Shown here piece after piece: positions 45,778-58,100 of a DNA stretch of 64,000 bases. The stretch lies in the NCBI GenBank assembly GCA_003254925.1, contig QANZ01017556.1, positions 1-64,000 of the forward strand. The letters are read 5' to 3'. Position 1 is the first letter of the stretch; each line of letters starts with the position of its first letter. The translations under genes were made by a program, and so were the position numbers. The stretch is from Chamaecrista fasciculata (Eukaryota > Streptophyta > Magnoliopsida > Fabales > Fabaceae). A model generated the notes under the pieces. It was not told the DNA's origin. It was given only the letters and a program-made list of their open reading frames with translations, and did not search any database.

Positions 45778-48522
45778 CTAAGAGTGATCTTGCTCCATCC
45801 GATTGAGACGGAAGTCGCCTTGGTTATTCTTGTGTACTTGTACCTTGAACTTCTCTTCCTTATCTCCCCTCTTCACCTTCAGCAGCATGTGAAACTCTGC
45901 AGTATCATCGTTCACCTGGATACATGTTCAATACAACTATCATCTTCAGCACTTTTCATCTATAATTCTTACACCAATGGTTACCCTATGTAACCACAAA
46001 TTATGGATCTTGAAAAGGGATGAAACATCATGCTTTCAATAAACCATGTTCAAATTTAACAGTTATTCCCCCCCCCCCCCCCCCCNNNNCCCCCCCCCCC
46101 CCCCCCCCAAATGCAAAATGCAGGTTTCCCTTGTAAGAGGTTCAAATCACTAAAGTCACTCAACACTCATCTTAAGGAGCACTAACATGACATCAAGAAC
46201 ACGTCGCGTTTTTTTATTTAAGAATTATTCTAGAAGTAAACTGCCTGGTGACCAAGAGGTCATGGGTTCAAATCTAGAAACAGTCTCTCTGCAAAGCAGG
46301 GGTAAGGCTGCATACATCTTGACCCTCCCCAGACCCACCTAGTGTGAGTCTCGTGCATTGGGCCGCCCTTTTTATTCTAGAAGTAACACTAAAGTTCAAT
46401 CAAAATGCTTAATGCAACATTGTAGCTAGCCATTGAGCACTAATGACCCAACAGTGTTATCATTTGATAACACAAATAACATTATATGCACAAGCACGTG
46501 ACATTTCAAAAAACCAGTTGAGCAGACAAACGACAGCAAGAAAATTTCATAGGATACATATCAAGACACTGACCTCTGCCTTTGCATCAACAACTTCACG
46601 AAGCTCATAAGGATAAAGTGAGTTGGACCTCTGCTGGATGGTCTTGACAGCATGATTTGCTGCATCCTGAACTTGAGGATCATGGCCCGGCACTGTTTGC
46701 AGTCCTGGTTGAGGGCCATCTGACAACAAAAGCAGGTCAGCAGCTTAAATTAACAATACATATAAAGGTTCATCTGTTCTATAAGAGAATCAGGGGTAGT
46801 ACTAACAATCAGTAAACCGGATATCACAGAACTTTACACAGTAAATATGATACAATATTACAATCCTGTGAGCTTCTAGTCTTAGATTGTCAACATTCAC
46901 TCTAATATATTACTGATTTTATATTAAAATATGACAAAAGAAGGCAAAACTTTTCAAGATGGTTTGCAATTATCGGAGACACTCCATATAGAGCCTGTTT
47001 CTACATTTTCCTAGAACTTGCTCATGTATGCATAGAAGTCCACAAAACTCATCATAAAGTCAATTCAATGGTTTAGCAATCTCTTGTTGCACTCAATACA
47101 AGATCCTATTTTCCAATCATTCATGAACCCATATTTTTCGGCTTCTTCAACACAATTAAACAACAATTCAACTTCCTCATGGTACTCAATCAAAACCAAT
47201 AAAGTATGTTGGGGGCTTTTGGCGAAGTTTGGCCAATGTGAATTAAGACTTTTAGCCATACACAGCAATAAATAGAAAATAGTTTCACTTTCTTAAAACT
47301 ATATAGAAACGACAAAATCCTCCATCAAATACTTAAAAATCCAGGACAATGCTTTTAACTTTTTGTTACAAAAGAACAAAAACCTCAAATGATGAATGAT
47401 GAATCGTGACTGGGTCCAACCCATGTGAGACACTGGACACACCATGACACTTCAAATGGCAACAAAGAACTTCATATTTTTTCATATCATAAAGTCCATG
47501 ATCTTCAATCTTCTTATGAACCAAAAGCTTTTTTTTTCCCAAATGATGATTAGTAGTTTAGTACAGTGATTCTAGCCAATATAAGATTGCATTTCATCGG
47601 CGTGACATCATAAACTGATGGTTGCAGTACAAATTTTCAACAAAAGGAAAAACTTTAAGCGTCCCTTTAAAATTTAAAAGGCTTGATTTTAGAGAATGGA
47701 ATACCTCTTTTGACACCAAGATCAGCAGTGGTAAATGCTGGCACATCACCAGCATGCTTGAACTCTTGAAGTTCTTTGAAGTTCAACCAGGGTTTCACCC
47801 AGATCTTGGCTTCATAGATCTTTCTCTTTCCAGCATCAATGGCCTCAAGAGTAAGATGATGCAGAGTACCAGCAACGACCTGTTCTTGCGCCTTCACCAC
47901 CTTTGCAAACTCTAGCAGGGCGTTCTTCAATCAACATTAAAAAAGAACCATTACTCATTTCCGAACAAAAATTTTACATGTGCAGAATGAAAATAAGAGT
48001 AGGATGAGAAAGATAGACTAATTCAAGAGGAAAACAAATAGTTCATTAGTTCCGCTTCTACATAGTAATTGAGATGCATAAAACCAGGAAAACAAATAGT
48101 TCAAGTCCGAGCCCTCATTTTTTGCAACCACCACAGAATAAGTATTCTAAGTATCAACGAAATCCATCAAAATGAACAAGAACCGAAACATTTTTCCTTC
48201 TATTTCGTCAAACCAAAAATCATTCGAGACTCATTAAAAATCAAAATCGAAACAAAGAAAAGCTAAAAGGCCAATCAATCAATCAACCAACCAACCTACC
48301 TACCTCTTTCTTGTTGTGCTCATCAACAGCGAAACGAGCTAGGGTTTCAATTTCGACGCTGTTCTGAGCACCTGGGGAATCGTGAACCCCTCCGACTGTG
48401 GCCATTTCAGATCGATCGAAGTCAGAGCAATCGGCGAGCGATGGAGGAAGGAGAAAGAGGAGGAAGAAGAAGAAGAACGATGGAATCGAAGAAGGAGAAA
48501 ACGACGAATTTGTAGCTCTCAT
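45778..48522 (-). CDS. Two-domain phytocystatin (cysteine proteinase inhibitor), AtCYS6-like
   Basis: Four exons with GT-AG borders and continuous phase: 48522-48304, 47924-47705, 46719-46574 and 45915-45778; 240 residues. Residues 1-30 are a hydrophobic signal peptide (five Phe, then LLFLL, ending SLA). The N-terminal cystatin domain has the plant LARFAV signature (61-66), the papain-binding loop QVVAG (88-92) and the PW pair (118-119). The C-terminal domain carries SNSL (178-181), the motif that inhibits legumain-type (C13) proteases. Such proteins restrain papain-like and vacuolar processing enzymes in seeds and senescing tissue and act against insect or nematode proteases. An ATG at codon 40, before ATVGG, would give a cytosolic form without signal. 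Architecture and length match Arabidopsis CYS6 and legume and rosid relatives. Confidence 0.96.
46068..46108. other. Poly-C run with four N, likely assembly artefact
   Basis: 18 C, NNNN (46086-46089), then 19 C. A homopolymer with unknown bases in its middle suggests unresolved length or gap filling. It lies in intron 3 of the cystatin gene and does not touch an exon. Confidence 0.85.
46240..46371 (+). mobile_element. Au-type SINE
   Basis: The body GACCAAGAGGTCATGGGTTC...AGGGGTAAGGCTGC...GTGCATTGGGCCGCCCTTTTT is the typical sequence of the plant Au SINE, with B box GGGTTCAAATC and a T-run end. A perfect 15-bp target duplication TTATTCTAGAAGTAA lies at 46225-46239 and 46372-46386. The 5' end is truncated (the A-box region is missing). 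It sits in intron 3 of the cystatin gene on the opposite strand. Confidence 0.92.
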
Positions 48523-48612
48523 TCGCTTTTCGTTACTTCGTCAAGAAGGATTCTCGCTTAGCTTTAACGCGCACAAACAAACAAAGAAAGAAAAATCTTT
48601 CTTTCTTTCTCT

Positions 48613-48620
48613 CTATATAG
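48613..48620 (-). promoter_or_regulatory. TATA box of the cystatin gene
   Basis: CTATATAG lies about 92 bp upstream of the first ATG, between CT-rich stretches on the minus-strand promoter. The distance fits a short leader of roughly 60 bp. Confidence 0.6.
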
Positions 48621-48756
48621 ACAGTTTTCGTTTTCACTCGCTAACCAGTCTTGTAGAACACACTATCAGTATGAGCGACACGCATGCTTGAAGTTTCGTA
48701 CGCGTCGACTCACTATATTTTAGAATAAAATTACCTTTTTAGTCCTCATACTTTAT

Positions 48757-49108
48757 ATTAAGGCTAAAGTGTACTTTTGGCCTCATAACTTTGGCAAATG
48801 TCTCAATTTGGTTCCATAACTTTTTTTATTGCAATTTTGGTCCCATAACTTCTGAAAACGTCTCATCGTTGGTCTCAAGCTAATTTACATCCATGTTCTG
48901 TCGTTAAAGATGATCTAACATACTGAGTTGAATGATGATGTGACAAATATGAGTAAAGTGGATTTAATAGTAGATAATGAATGGAAATCATCTTGGGACT
49001 AACGATGAGATGTTTTCAAAAGTTTAAGGACCAAAATTGTAACAAAAAAAGTTATGGGACCAAATTGAGACTTTTACCAAAGTTATGCGACCAAAAGTAC
49101 ATTTTGGA
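48757..49108. mobile_element. Fold-back element upstream of the cystatin gene
   Basis: The left arm GGCTAAAGTGTACTTTTGGC...TTGGTTCCATAACTTTTTTT matches, inverted, the right arm ...AAAGTTATGGGACCAAATTG...AAAAGTACATTTTGGACT. It lies within a 40-bp direct repeat of flanking sequence (48722-48756 and 49108-49150). Confidence 0.75.
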
Positions 49109-49305
49109 CTTTAAAATAAAATTACCTTTTTAGTCCTCAGACTTTATATTAACATTCAAATTTGTACTCTATTATTTTTTTAATCAATTTTGTCCCTAAT
49201 ATTTTATATTTTGATTGATTTTATCTTTTACTTTTTTTGTTGGTTGCCCAAGATATCCACAAGTCCGACAGACTAAGAACTAATCCTCTGCGGATCTGAG
49301 CAAGT

Positions 49306-50885
49306 GTATTAGTTTTTTTATGAGGAGGGTAAAATCTTGGTTAAGGATCATGACATTCAAAATAGATGGAAGGATTATTTTTCACAAACTCTTCAACGAG
49401 TGCCAGACGACAAGTTACAATTCAGAGGGAATAAGTAAGAAGAGGACCACAACTACAGCTTTTATCGCAGAATTCAAGAGCAGGAAGTGGTACAAGCTCT
49501 GAGAAGGATGGATAATGGGAAAGCAGTTGGACCGGATAATCTACCAATTGAGGTGTGGAAAAGTTTAGGAAGCAAGGGGGTGAGCTTTTCAATGTGATTT
49601 TGCGTTCCAAGAACATGCCAGATGAATAGAGAAAGAGTACCCTTATTCCTGTGTACAAAAACAAGGGAGATATTCAGAACTGCGGAAACTACAAGGGGAT
49701 CAAACTCATGAGCCATACTATGAAATTATGGGAGAAGATTATTGAGAGGAGGCTGAGGGCTGAGACATATATTTCTGAAAATCCATTTGGTTTCATGCTT
49801 GGAAGGTCTACCACAGAAGCCATTTATTTACTGAGAAGATTGATGGAAAGATATCAGAGCGCTCATAAGGATCTTTACATGGTTTTCATCGATTTAGAAA
49901 AGGCTTATGATAGAGTACCAATGGATGTTTTGTAGAAGGCTTTGGAGAAGAAAGGAGTTCATGTGGCTTATATACTGGCGATTCAAGACATTTATAACGG
50001 GGTCACAATTTGTGAGAGAACACAGAGTGGAGCGACGAGGGATTTTCCTATTACCATAGGACTTCATCAAGGCTCCGCTCTGAGCCCATACCTCTTTAAT
50101 GTGATACTGGATGTACTCATTGAACATATACAAGAGGCGGCACCAAGGTGCATGCTTTTTGCTGATGACATTGTCTTGGTCGGAGACTCCAAATGCGAAG
50201 TCAATGCAACACTAGAAAGGTGGAGACAAGCTTTGGAGACTTATGGTTTTCATATCAGTAGAAGTAAGACAGAGTTTATGGCGTGTAAGTTCAGTGGCAA
50301 AGAAGGGGATCCTACAGATATTGTGAAACTCGGTGATCATCAGTTACAAGAAGTCACAAGCTTTAAGTATTTGGGAACGATTTTGCAAAGTAAAGGGGAA
50401 ATAGAAGAGGATGTTAATCACAAGATTCAGGCAGGGTGGATGAAGTGGAGAAAGGCCTCAGGGGTTATTTGTGATAAAAAAGTGCCGCTTAAATTAAAAG
50501 GAAAATTTTACCGCACGACAATAAGACCCGATCTATTGTATGGTATTGAATGTTGGGCGATAAAAGGGCAACATGAGCAAAAATTCAACGTGACTGAGAT
50601 GAGAATGCTTCGTTGGATAAGTGGTCGAAACACGCCTTACGTGATTTGGGCATATGCAAAGAAGACCTTTAGAGGCCCCGGTATGCAGAGTTGATCAAAT
50701 GGTAGAGAATCCTATAATCCGAAGAAGTGGAAGACCAAAGAAAACTATCCAAGAAACTATCCAGAAAGATCTAGCTATCAATAACCTTACGGTTGACATG
50801 TGCAAGGATAGAACACGTTGGCGTTAGTTGATTCATATAGCCGACCCCACCTAGTGTGATAAGGCTTTGGTTGATGTCGTTTTTA
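49306..50885 (+). mobile_element. 5'-truncated RTE-clade LINE, defective
   Basis: The polyprotein is recognisable across frames: GKAVGPDNLPIEVWK (RT fingers), NKGDIQNCGNYKGIKLMSHT, FIDLEKAYDRVP, the catalytic motif MLFADDIVLVG (about 50152-50184), then YLGTILQSKGEI, GKFYRTTIRP and the terminal GRPKKTIQ segment. The longest open part is 49942-50694. Stops occur after MPDE and MDVL, and there is a frame break near 50690. The endonuclease domain is absent. A TTGATG-like end joins directly onto Copia integrase sequence near 50885. It encodes no active enzyme. Confidence 0.88.
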
Positions 50886-53512
50886 ACAAAGTACTTACAA
50901 AAGCAGTTGCTAAGACCCCATACGAGATGTGGACAGGTAAGAAGCCTAGTATTAGACACTTACATGTCTGGGGTTGTCCAGCTAAAGCTCGGCCTTACAA
51001 GCCTTTTAGAAGAAGTTGGATTCAAGAATAGTAAATTGTAATTTTGTAGGATATTCTGAGAGGTCGAAGGGATATAAATTTTATGACCCTTCAACTCGTT
51101 CTATTTTTGAGACGAGAAATGCCAAATTTATTGAGGATGTTGGTCATAGTGGGAGTGAAAATCTCAGGGAGGTTACATTTGAAGTGGAATATGTAATTAT
51201 TCCACCTATAGTTACAGTTAACATTGATCAAGTAGTTTTACCTGACATTGTTCAAACTGCAAATGAGGATCCTATAGTAGTTGTGGCTGAACCTGAGATT
51301 ACTCCTATGGAGGAAGATAATCATAATGATGCTCTTCAACAACCTCAAGAGCAAGTGCCCTTAAGGCGATCCATTAGGGAGAGGAAGAAAGCGATATCGG
51401 ATGATTACGTTGTCTTTCTTCAAGAACATGATTTTTATGTGGGATTGGACGATGATCCTATCACCGTCAGTCAAGCAAAATCTAGTTCTAACTCTAACAA
51501 ATGGATTGCAGTTATGGAGGATGAGATGAAATCAATGGCTGATAATGGTGTTTGGGATTTAGTAGAGTTACCTGAAGGTAAGAAACCTATTGGTTGTAAA
51601 TGGATATTTAAAACCAAAAGGGATTCACTTGGTAACATCGAAAGATATAAGGCACGCCTAGTTGCTAAAGGTTTCACTCAAAAGGAAGGTATTGATTTTA
51701 AAGAGACATTTTCTCCAGTTTCTACAAAGGACTCTTTTAGAATCATTATGGCACTTGTGGCCCAATTTGACTTGGAACTACACCAAATGGATGTAAAAAC
51801 AGCTTTTCTCAATGGAGACATTGAGGAAACTATATACATGGTGCAACCAGAGAACTTTGAGTCTCATGACTCAAAGCATCTTGTATGTAGACTTAAGAAG
51901 TCACTTTATGGGCTGAAATAGGCATCTCGTCAATGGTACCGGAAATTTGATGATATAGTGTCCTCTTTTGGTTTTAAAGAGAACATTGTAGATCAATGTA
52001 TATATCTCAAGGTCAGTGGGAGCAAGTTCATAATACTTGTTTTGTATGTCGATGACATATTATTAGCTAGTAGTTGCGTAGATCTTTTGCGTGAAACTAA
52101 GGACTTCCTCTCAAACAAATTTGAGATGAAGGATCTTGGTGAGGCATCCTATGTACTGGGTATAAAGATCTATAGGGATCGATCCAGATACACCTTGGGA
52201 TTATCACAAAAGGCATACATAGAGAAAGTACTAGCTCGCTTTGACATGCAAGATTGTGCACCTGGAGACACTCCGGTGTCTAAAGGTGATAAGTATAGTC
52301 TAAAGCAATGTCCGATCACTAACTTAGAGATAAAAGAAATGGAAAAAGTCCCATATGCATCGGCTGTGGGAAGTCTCATGTATGCACAAGTGTGTACGCG
52401 TCCAGACATTGCGTACATTGTTGGGGTTCTAGGCAGATTTCTCAAAAGCCCAGGCTTGGTCCATTGGAAAGCCGTTAAGCGGGTGATGAGGTATTTACAG
52501 AGAACGAAGGATTTGATGCTCACATATAGGAGGACTGATCATCTTGAGGTGATTGGATACTCTGATGCCGATCTTGCAGGATGCTTGGATAGCGGAAAAT
52601 CTACGTCGGGCTATGTCTACATGTTTAGCTGAAGGAGCTATTTTTTGGAAAAGTGTCAAACAGACACTTGTAGCTTCTTCGACCATGGAGGCAGAATTTG
52701 TAGCTTGCTATGAAGCATCAAATCATGCGATATGGCTGCGGAATTTTATCACGGGCTTACGTGTTCTTAGCAATATCGATAGGCCAATGAGGATTTACTG
52801 TGATAATAAGGCCGCCGAGCTATATTCCAAGAACAACCGGAGCTCTTCGAAGTCAAAACACATTGACATCAAGTTCTTGGCTGTGAAAGATAGAGTTCAG
52901 AGTGGCATTGTGTCTATAGAACACATTAGTGGGGATTCTATGTTAGCGGATCCGTTTATCAAAGGTTTACCACCCAAGGTGTTTCATAAGCATGTAGCAC
53001 ATATGGGAGTTGTCTTATTCAGTGATTAGACAATGTTTTAGAATCCTGTTTATGTTAACTTTAGCTTTATTGTGTTTATAGACATGTTCTTCATTATTCA
53101 ATGTCGACTTGATGGTAATTTTATATGAATATATTCATGAATATATGTTTTCTTCACATATGTGCACTCTGACATTAAGTTTGGCTTTCTACTACGGGTT
53201 GCATTAAGTTTTAAAAGCTGTTGGGACTCTATGAGTCATCAAGTGGAACTAGTTGGAAACAGACATGATTGAGATCACTTGCATGTAGTTTTCATGCTAC
53301 ACATCTAGACTTGATCTATGTTGTTAGTTTCTTAGTCATGTGATATAATTAGGCTCAGTTTAATTTTATAAACGAAAGCTTGGTTTTATTCTTAACTGAT
53401 GGAGCTGATAGACCAGATTGTTTAAGTTTTTAATTTAATAGCCATTATTTGCGCGCACTTAAGTTTTGATTATGTACAAACTTGAGAAAAATAAGTGGTC
53501 CAAGTGGGAGAT
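50886..53512 (+). mobile_element. Truncated Copia polyprotein (integrase end, RT, RNase H)
   Basis: It starts inside the integrase C-terminus (AKTPYEMWTGKKPSIRHLHV), then a linker with RRSIRERK, reverse transcriptase from KWIFKTKRD through MDVKTAFLNG to the catalytic LYVDDILLAS (about 52035), and RNase H with YSDADLAG, SSTMEAEFVA, DNKAA and SKHIDIKF, ending HMGVVLFSD at 53029. Two disabling changes are visible: TAG at 51919-51921 (where Gln is normal, SLYGLK*ASRQW) and a one-base frame change near 52630. gag, protease and most of integrase are missing, as is the 5' LTR. A polypurine tract AAGTGGGAGAT ends at 53512. Stops are few, so insertion is younger than the element at 11-14.7 kb. Confidence 0.92.
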
Positions 53513-54000
53513 TGTTAGCAATTTTCTATTTGGTGGACTCACATATTTTATTTTTTATTTGTACATAATGGGCTATTAAATATTTATAATTAGTCCAATT
53601 AATTTATGGATCTCATTGTTATTATTTATGGACTAATTATGTTATTTTATGAGTCTGGGTTAAATAAATAAATAAAATGTGTAGAAACCATACAGCCCAA
53701 CCTTGTTGATGGGCCAAGGCTATTTGGGCTAGGTATCTCTAGGATTGTGGTTCCCCAAAGTGGGATAGTTATATATAGGAGTTAGTACGAAAAGTCAGAC
53801 TAATTTTCAGAAACCTATTGTGTCACTCTCATATCCATCTTGTGAGAGGGTTTTGACAACTATCTAACACTTTGGAAGAATTCAACCCGCCTTCGTGCTG
53901 ATTAGCGATGGATCAAGGTAGATTCTTTATTCATCTTCTTTTGTGATTAATTCTTAAAGTTATCTTTGTTAAAGATCATGATTTACAACCATTGATTTCG
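53513..54000 (+). repeat. 3' LTR of the truncated Copia element
   Basis: It begins TGTTAGCAAT immediately after the polypurine tract. A TATA-like TATATATAGG lies at about 53771. The exact 3' border could not be fixed because no second LTR is present; the pentatricopeptide remnant begins by 54008. Confidence 0.6.
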
Positions 54001-54004
54001 CTCT

Positions 54005-54166
54005 AGTGAAGCAATGGTGTTGCTCTCCCAAATGAAAGAGAATGGTTGTCTCCCCGATTCAGTGACATATGAAACAATCATCCATGCTCTTGTTAAAAAT
54101 AATATGACTGATAAGGCAGAGGAGTTTCATCATGAAATGATATCTAGAGGACTCTCAACAAAATAA
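54005..54166 (+). pseudogene. Pentatricopeptide-repeat (PPR) protein C-terminal remnant
   Basis: The plus frame from 54008 to the TAA at 54164-54166 reads EAMVLLSQMKENGCLPDSVT then YETIIHALVKNNMTDKAEE..., the consensus of one and a half 35-residue PPR motifs of the P class, ending with a typical MISRGL tail. The remainder is absent; retroelement sequence lies directly upstream. TTTCGCTCTAG just before could serve as an acceptor, so a last exon of a spliced gene cannot be excluded, but no partner exon is visible. P-class PPR proteins bind organelle RNA. Confidence 0.8.
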
Positions 54167-55151
54167 ATTAAAACAATGTGAGTGAAACACTGCAATTCCA
54201 TTTTCCAGAATTAGTTTATGTATACATCCATGTTAAGTTTGAATTGAAGTTACCTAAAGCTTGTGTTTTTTTAATTTGGAGAAGTTAGATTTAATTTGGA
54301 CTAAGCTAAATTGGTTGCCTGTGAAGAATTTTGGATTATGCCATGTATTTATTGATGTCAACTTTCTCTTGTTGCCTTTTTTTGTTTTTAAAGACTATAC
54401 TCATTCTTCTTTGCTGGTTAGGTATTCATAATATGCTTTATGATTTTGACTGTTGTTCCTTCGTTTGAATAATAGCTAGATTGTTAGTTTTCTTTGCATA
54501 TTGTCTTTCAAAATTGTAATCATATCCAACCAGCAATCAAATAAATAACACCTTTTAACAAGTAAATAAATAAGCCATATGGCATATCCAACCAGCAATC
54601 AAATAACAAATAATTAAAATCACTTGAGGACACATGAAATCAGAAAACATTTATAGTCACTAGTCATTAATTATAATGTGGAAAGTTCATATCATATGAT
54701 TATGACAACAATGAGATACAACATCAAACTCCACTTCAGGAGTAAAAAAGAAATTTGAGAACTTGAAATACAAGATATCTATCTATAATCCCCCCATCAT
54801 ACAAAGGGAAAGGAAAATTATAAGGCTCCAACGCAGCAAATAGACCCAGAGTGCTACAAAAACAAACAAAAAGATGTGTGCCATGGCCAGAGGCCAGCAC
54901 CAGGGCTATTTTTAAAAACAGGGAGGAAAAAAACCTTAGTTTCGGATGAAACTCGTGTCACATCCTCCCGGCTGACGGTGATGAGCTGAAAACATGAAGG
55001 ACATCTTTCCCATTCATCTCGCTAGAGAGGAAAAAGTTTAAGCGAAGGAAAAATGAAGAAAAGGCAAGTGATGTCACTGCATCAAATGACTTGTAGTTAT
55101 AATACATACTACATATCTACATACATAAAGCATATTCCCAGTTTAATTCTT
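54167..55151. other. Intergenic region and P450 3' UTR
   Basis: No gene recognised. A short direct repeat CATATCCAACCAGCAATCAA occurs at about 54522 and 54583. The P450 3' UTR should lie in the upper part, near 54900-55151. Confidence 0.5.
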
Positions 55152-58100
55152 TCAATCAGCCCTTCTGTTGAGTACTATCCGCGAGTTCGGAAGATGCCGA
55201 AGAAAATGACTTTTCGGAGTTAGTTTGGGGTCACTTTCTGGCCCCAAGTGAAGCTTTATCTGCACATATAGAAAGAGTATAAGTCCTTGAAACACACATA
55301 GAATTAATCAATGTGGTTCTTTGATCCCAAAGAATACACTCTGCAATCTGCTTAGTCTTCTGAAAGTACTATCACATAGCCAAATGTTACAAATCAAAGA
55401 TTAACCTTCTTAGTTTCCCTATGTCAAATCCTGGTATCAAACTTATACTGCCATTATTATATTATTTATAACGTTTAAAAATTTTTTAAAAAAATCAATT
55501 ATCATATATCTTCAGTAATGTTCCGAAACTAGCCTTATCTATTGTAGAATAAGCCTTTTATCAATTTCATAATCTGAAGGTTCAAAATTCATTTAGTCTA
55601 CCACCTTTGTTACAGTTGCTTGCAATTTCAATTTCAACAAGATAATAGCTACCAAGTTCTCTATTTTTACAATTCAACGTCACAAAAACGACTCCCTTAG
55701 AAAATGTTTCCCCTAAGGCAATAATTCTCTTTGGGAACCAAATAACAAATACTACAGTACTTTCTTCTCAATTTACATATCACAACACCACCACAATCAA
55801 GACTAGTTCAAGGCGAGACTGTTTGTAACAAATGATACATATACTTATTGAAGAACCAAAACCATTATTTGTCACTATAACAGTCACCAACACAATCCCT
55901 TTAAGGCTTTAACTATTTTTCATACAGGTATAGCTTAACAAAATTTTATATCTGTAAATTAAGTTAATGTATTTTCCTTTTTCCTAAACAGAAGTGGCAA
56001 GAACAATTGAAATACACTTTAATTGCACAAACCTCGTATTTTTTGAGCAATGATGCAAATAATGTTGCTACAATTTGGATGACAAATTTCTGGCCAACAC
56101 AGGCACGTGTACCAGATCCAAAAGGGAGAAATGCTGCATTTTGATTTGGATCATTTAATACCAACGAGCTGAATCCAGAATTTTTATGTTGTTCAGTAGA
56201 ACCTGAAAGAATGAGCAACATCGAAGATTAGTGAAAGAATGAGCATCATTGAAGATTAGTGAAAGGTTTTCTATGAAGTGAAATTTCACATTCCCTAAAC
56301 AACTCCCAACCAAGTTACATGCAAATCTCAGTACAAGTTGCAGCTTATCTGCTCACACAGAATTCTACCAGCTTTCATATAATAGTCTACGAATTAAGAT
56401 GAGCACATTTGAGAAAGACATTCTATTGAATAACACATTCAAAATTGAAACAGCCAGAATAATTATGTTATTTTTCTTTCTCCAAAAAGTAAGCAAGCAC
56501 TACCTACATAACTTCAAGAAAAAAATGAAATCAGAAAACGGTAAAATACAAGCTCATTCTACGCCTATATCCAATAACAGAAACAAATTACTAAAGTATT
56601 TATTTTGGATTATAGAGGTTTGAACTGCAGATGTGAAAACTATCCAAAGTTCTCCCTACAAGACTATAACATCAAACCATTAAAATCAGACATGATTGAT
56701 GTTGTTGAGTGCAGGCCAAAGGTGAAACTGGTGCAAGTGAAAGAGATCAAAGAAAGGAACAATAAGTAAAAACCCTAAAAAGGGTAAATTACACGTTGGT
56801 ACCATGTGGTTTGACCTCATTCCACTTTAGTACCCTGTGGTTTAAAACGTGACACTTTGGTACCCTGAGGTCTCCACAGTTACCCTTTTGGTACCCTAAA
56901 CAATTTTTTCGTTAGTTTTGGACGGAATTTGGCACGTGACCTGCACGTGGACTCACTAAAACTCAATTTTGTCCAACATTTTGCCACAACAATAAAGATC
57001 AAAGACATGCTTTTCGAAACCTAGCTCTAAATTCTCTCAAAACTTTCTCAGCATCCATCACCGAAATCATTCAAAACTTTCGAAAAGCATGCGTTTGATC
57101 TTTGTTGTGGAAAAATGTTGGAAAAAATTGAGTTTTAGTGAGCCCATATGCAGGTCATGTGCCAAATTTCGTCCAAAACTAGCGGAAAAATTGTTTAGGG
57201 TACCAAAAGGGTAACGGTGGTGGCCTCAAGGTACCAAAGTGTCACGTTTCAAACCATAGGGTACCAAAGTGGAATGAATGGGGTCAAACCACAGGGAACC
57301 AAAGAGTAATTTACCCAAATAAAAAAACAAAAGAAAGAGTACCATCCAATGCAATAAATGCATGATATCATACCAAATCCACTGTCAGGGACAAATTTTA
57401 TTAAATTCAAATTTAATCCTTAAAAGATGACATTCCTTGTAATTTGACCCCAAATGACAATACAAAATTTAGTCCTCCAACGGTAAATTTACAATCAATT
57501 TAATCTCTCAAATAAATTGAGTAAAGCCGTAAAGGTAAGGCAACTGAAAAACTGACATATGTGACAATGAATTGCTCAAGTACACATCAGAAAAAACCCA
57601 AACAATCACACAAAATGGTTGTTTACTTACAATGTGTCCATTTTGAGATTTTTCTGAAAATGTAAACTGCAATTATCTACAGCATGTAAATATCACATAC
57701 ACATATTATGTCAGTTTGGCATTTATTCGGTCCACTTAAGCACTTAACTATCATATAAATAACTGTTAGTGCCATATTATTTTAAGTTCATTCTTTATTA
57801 CACAATTTAATCAAGGGACTAAATTGATTAAAATTGAAACTTGAGGGACAAAATTGATTAAAATTGAAACTTGAGAGACTAAATTATTTAATTTTCATCT
57901 TTCTGAACCAAATTGAGAGTAAAATCATTTTTTGATGATCAAACCATTAGTTTACCCAAAAATAATTAAGGGAGAAAAATAACAAGAAGAAACCTGTGTT
58001 TGAAGCATCAAGAACCACATCTGATCCCTTTCCACCATTTGATAGAAATCGATATGGATTGAAATCACTTGCATCACTGCCCCAATTGGTGTCATCCATC

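Noticed and set aside
48398..48691. Plus-strand frame antisense to cystatin exon 1
   Set aside because: It is the shadow of the signal peptide and leader; the minus strand has splice sites and conserved motifs.
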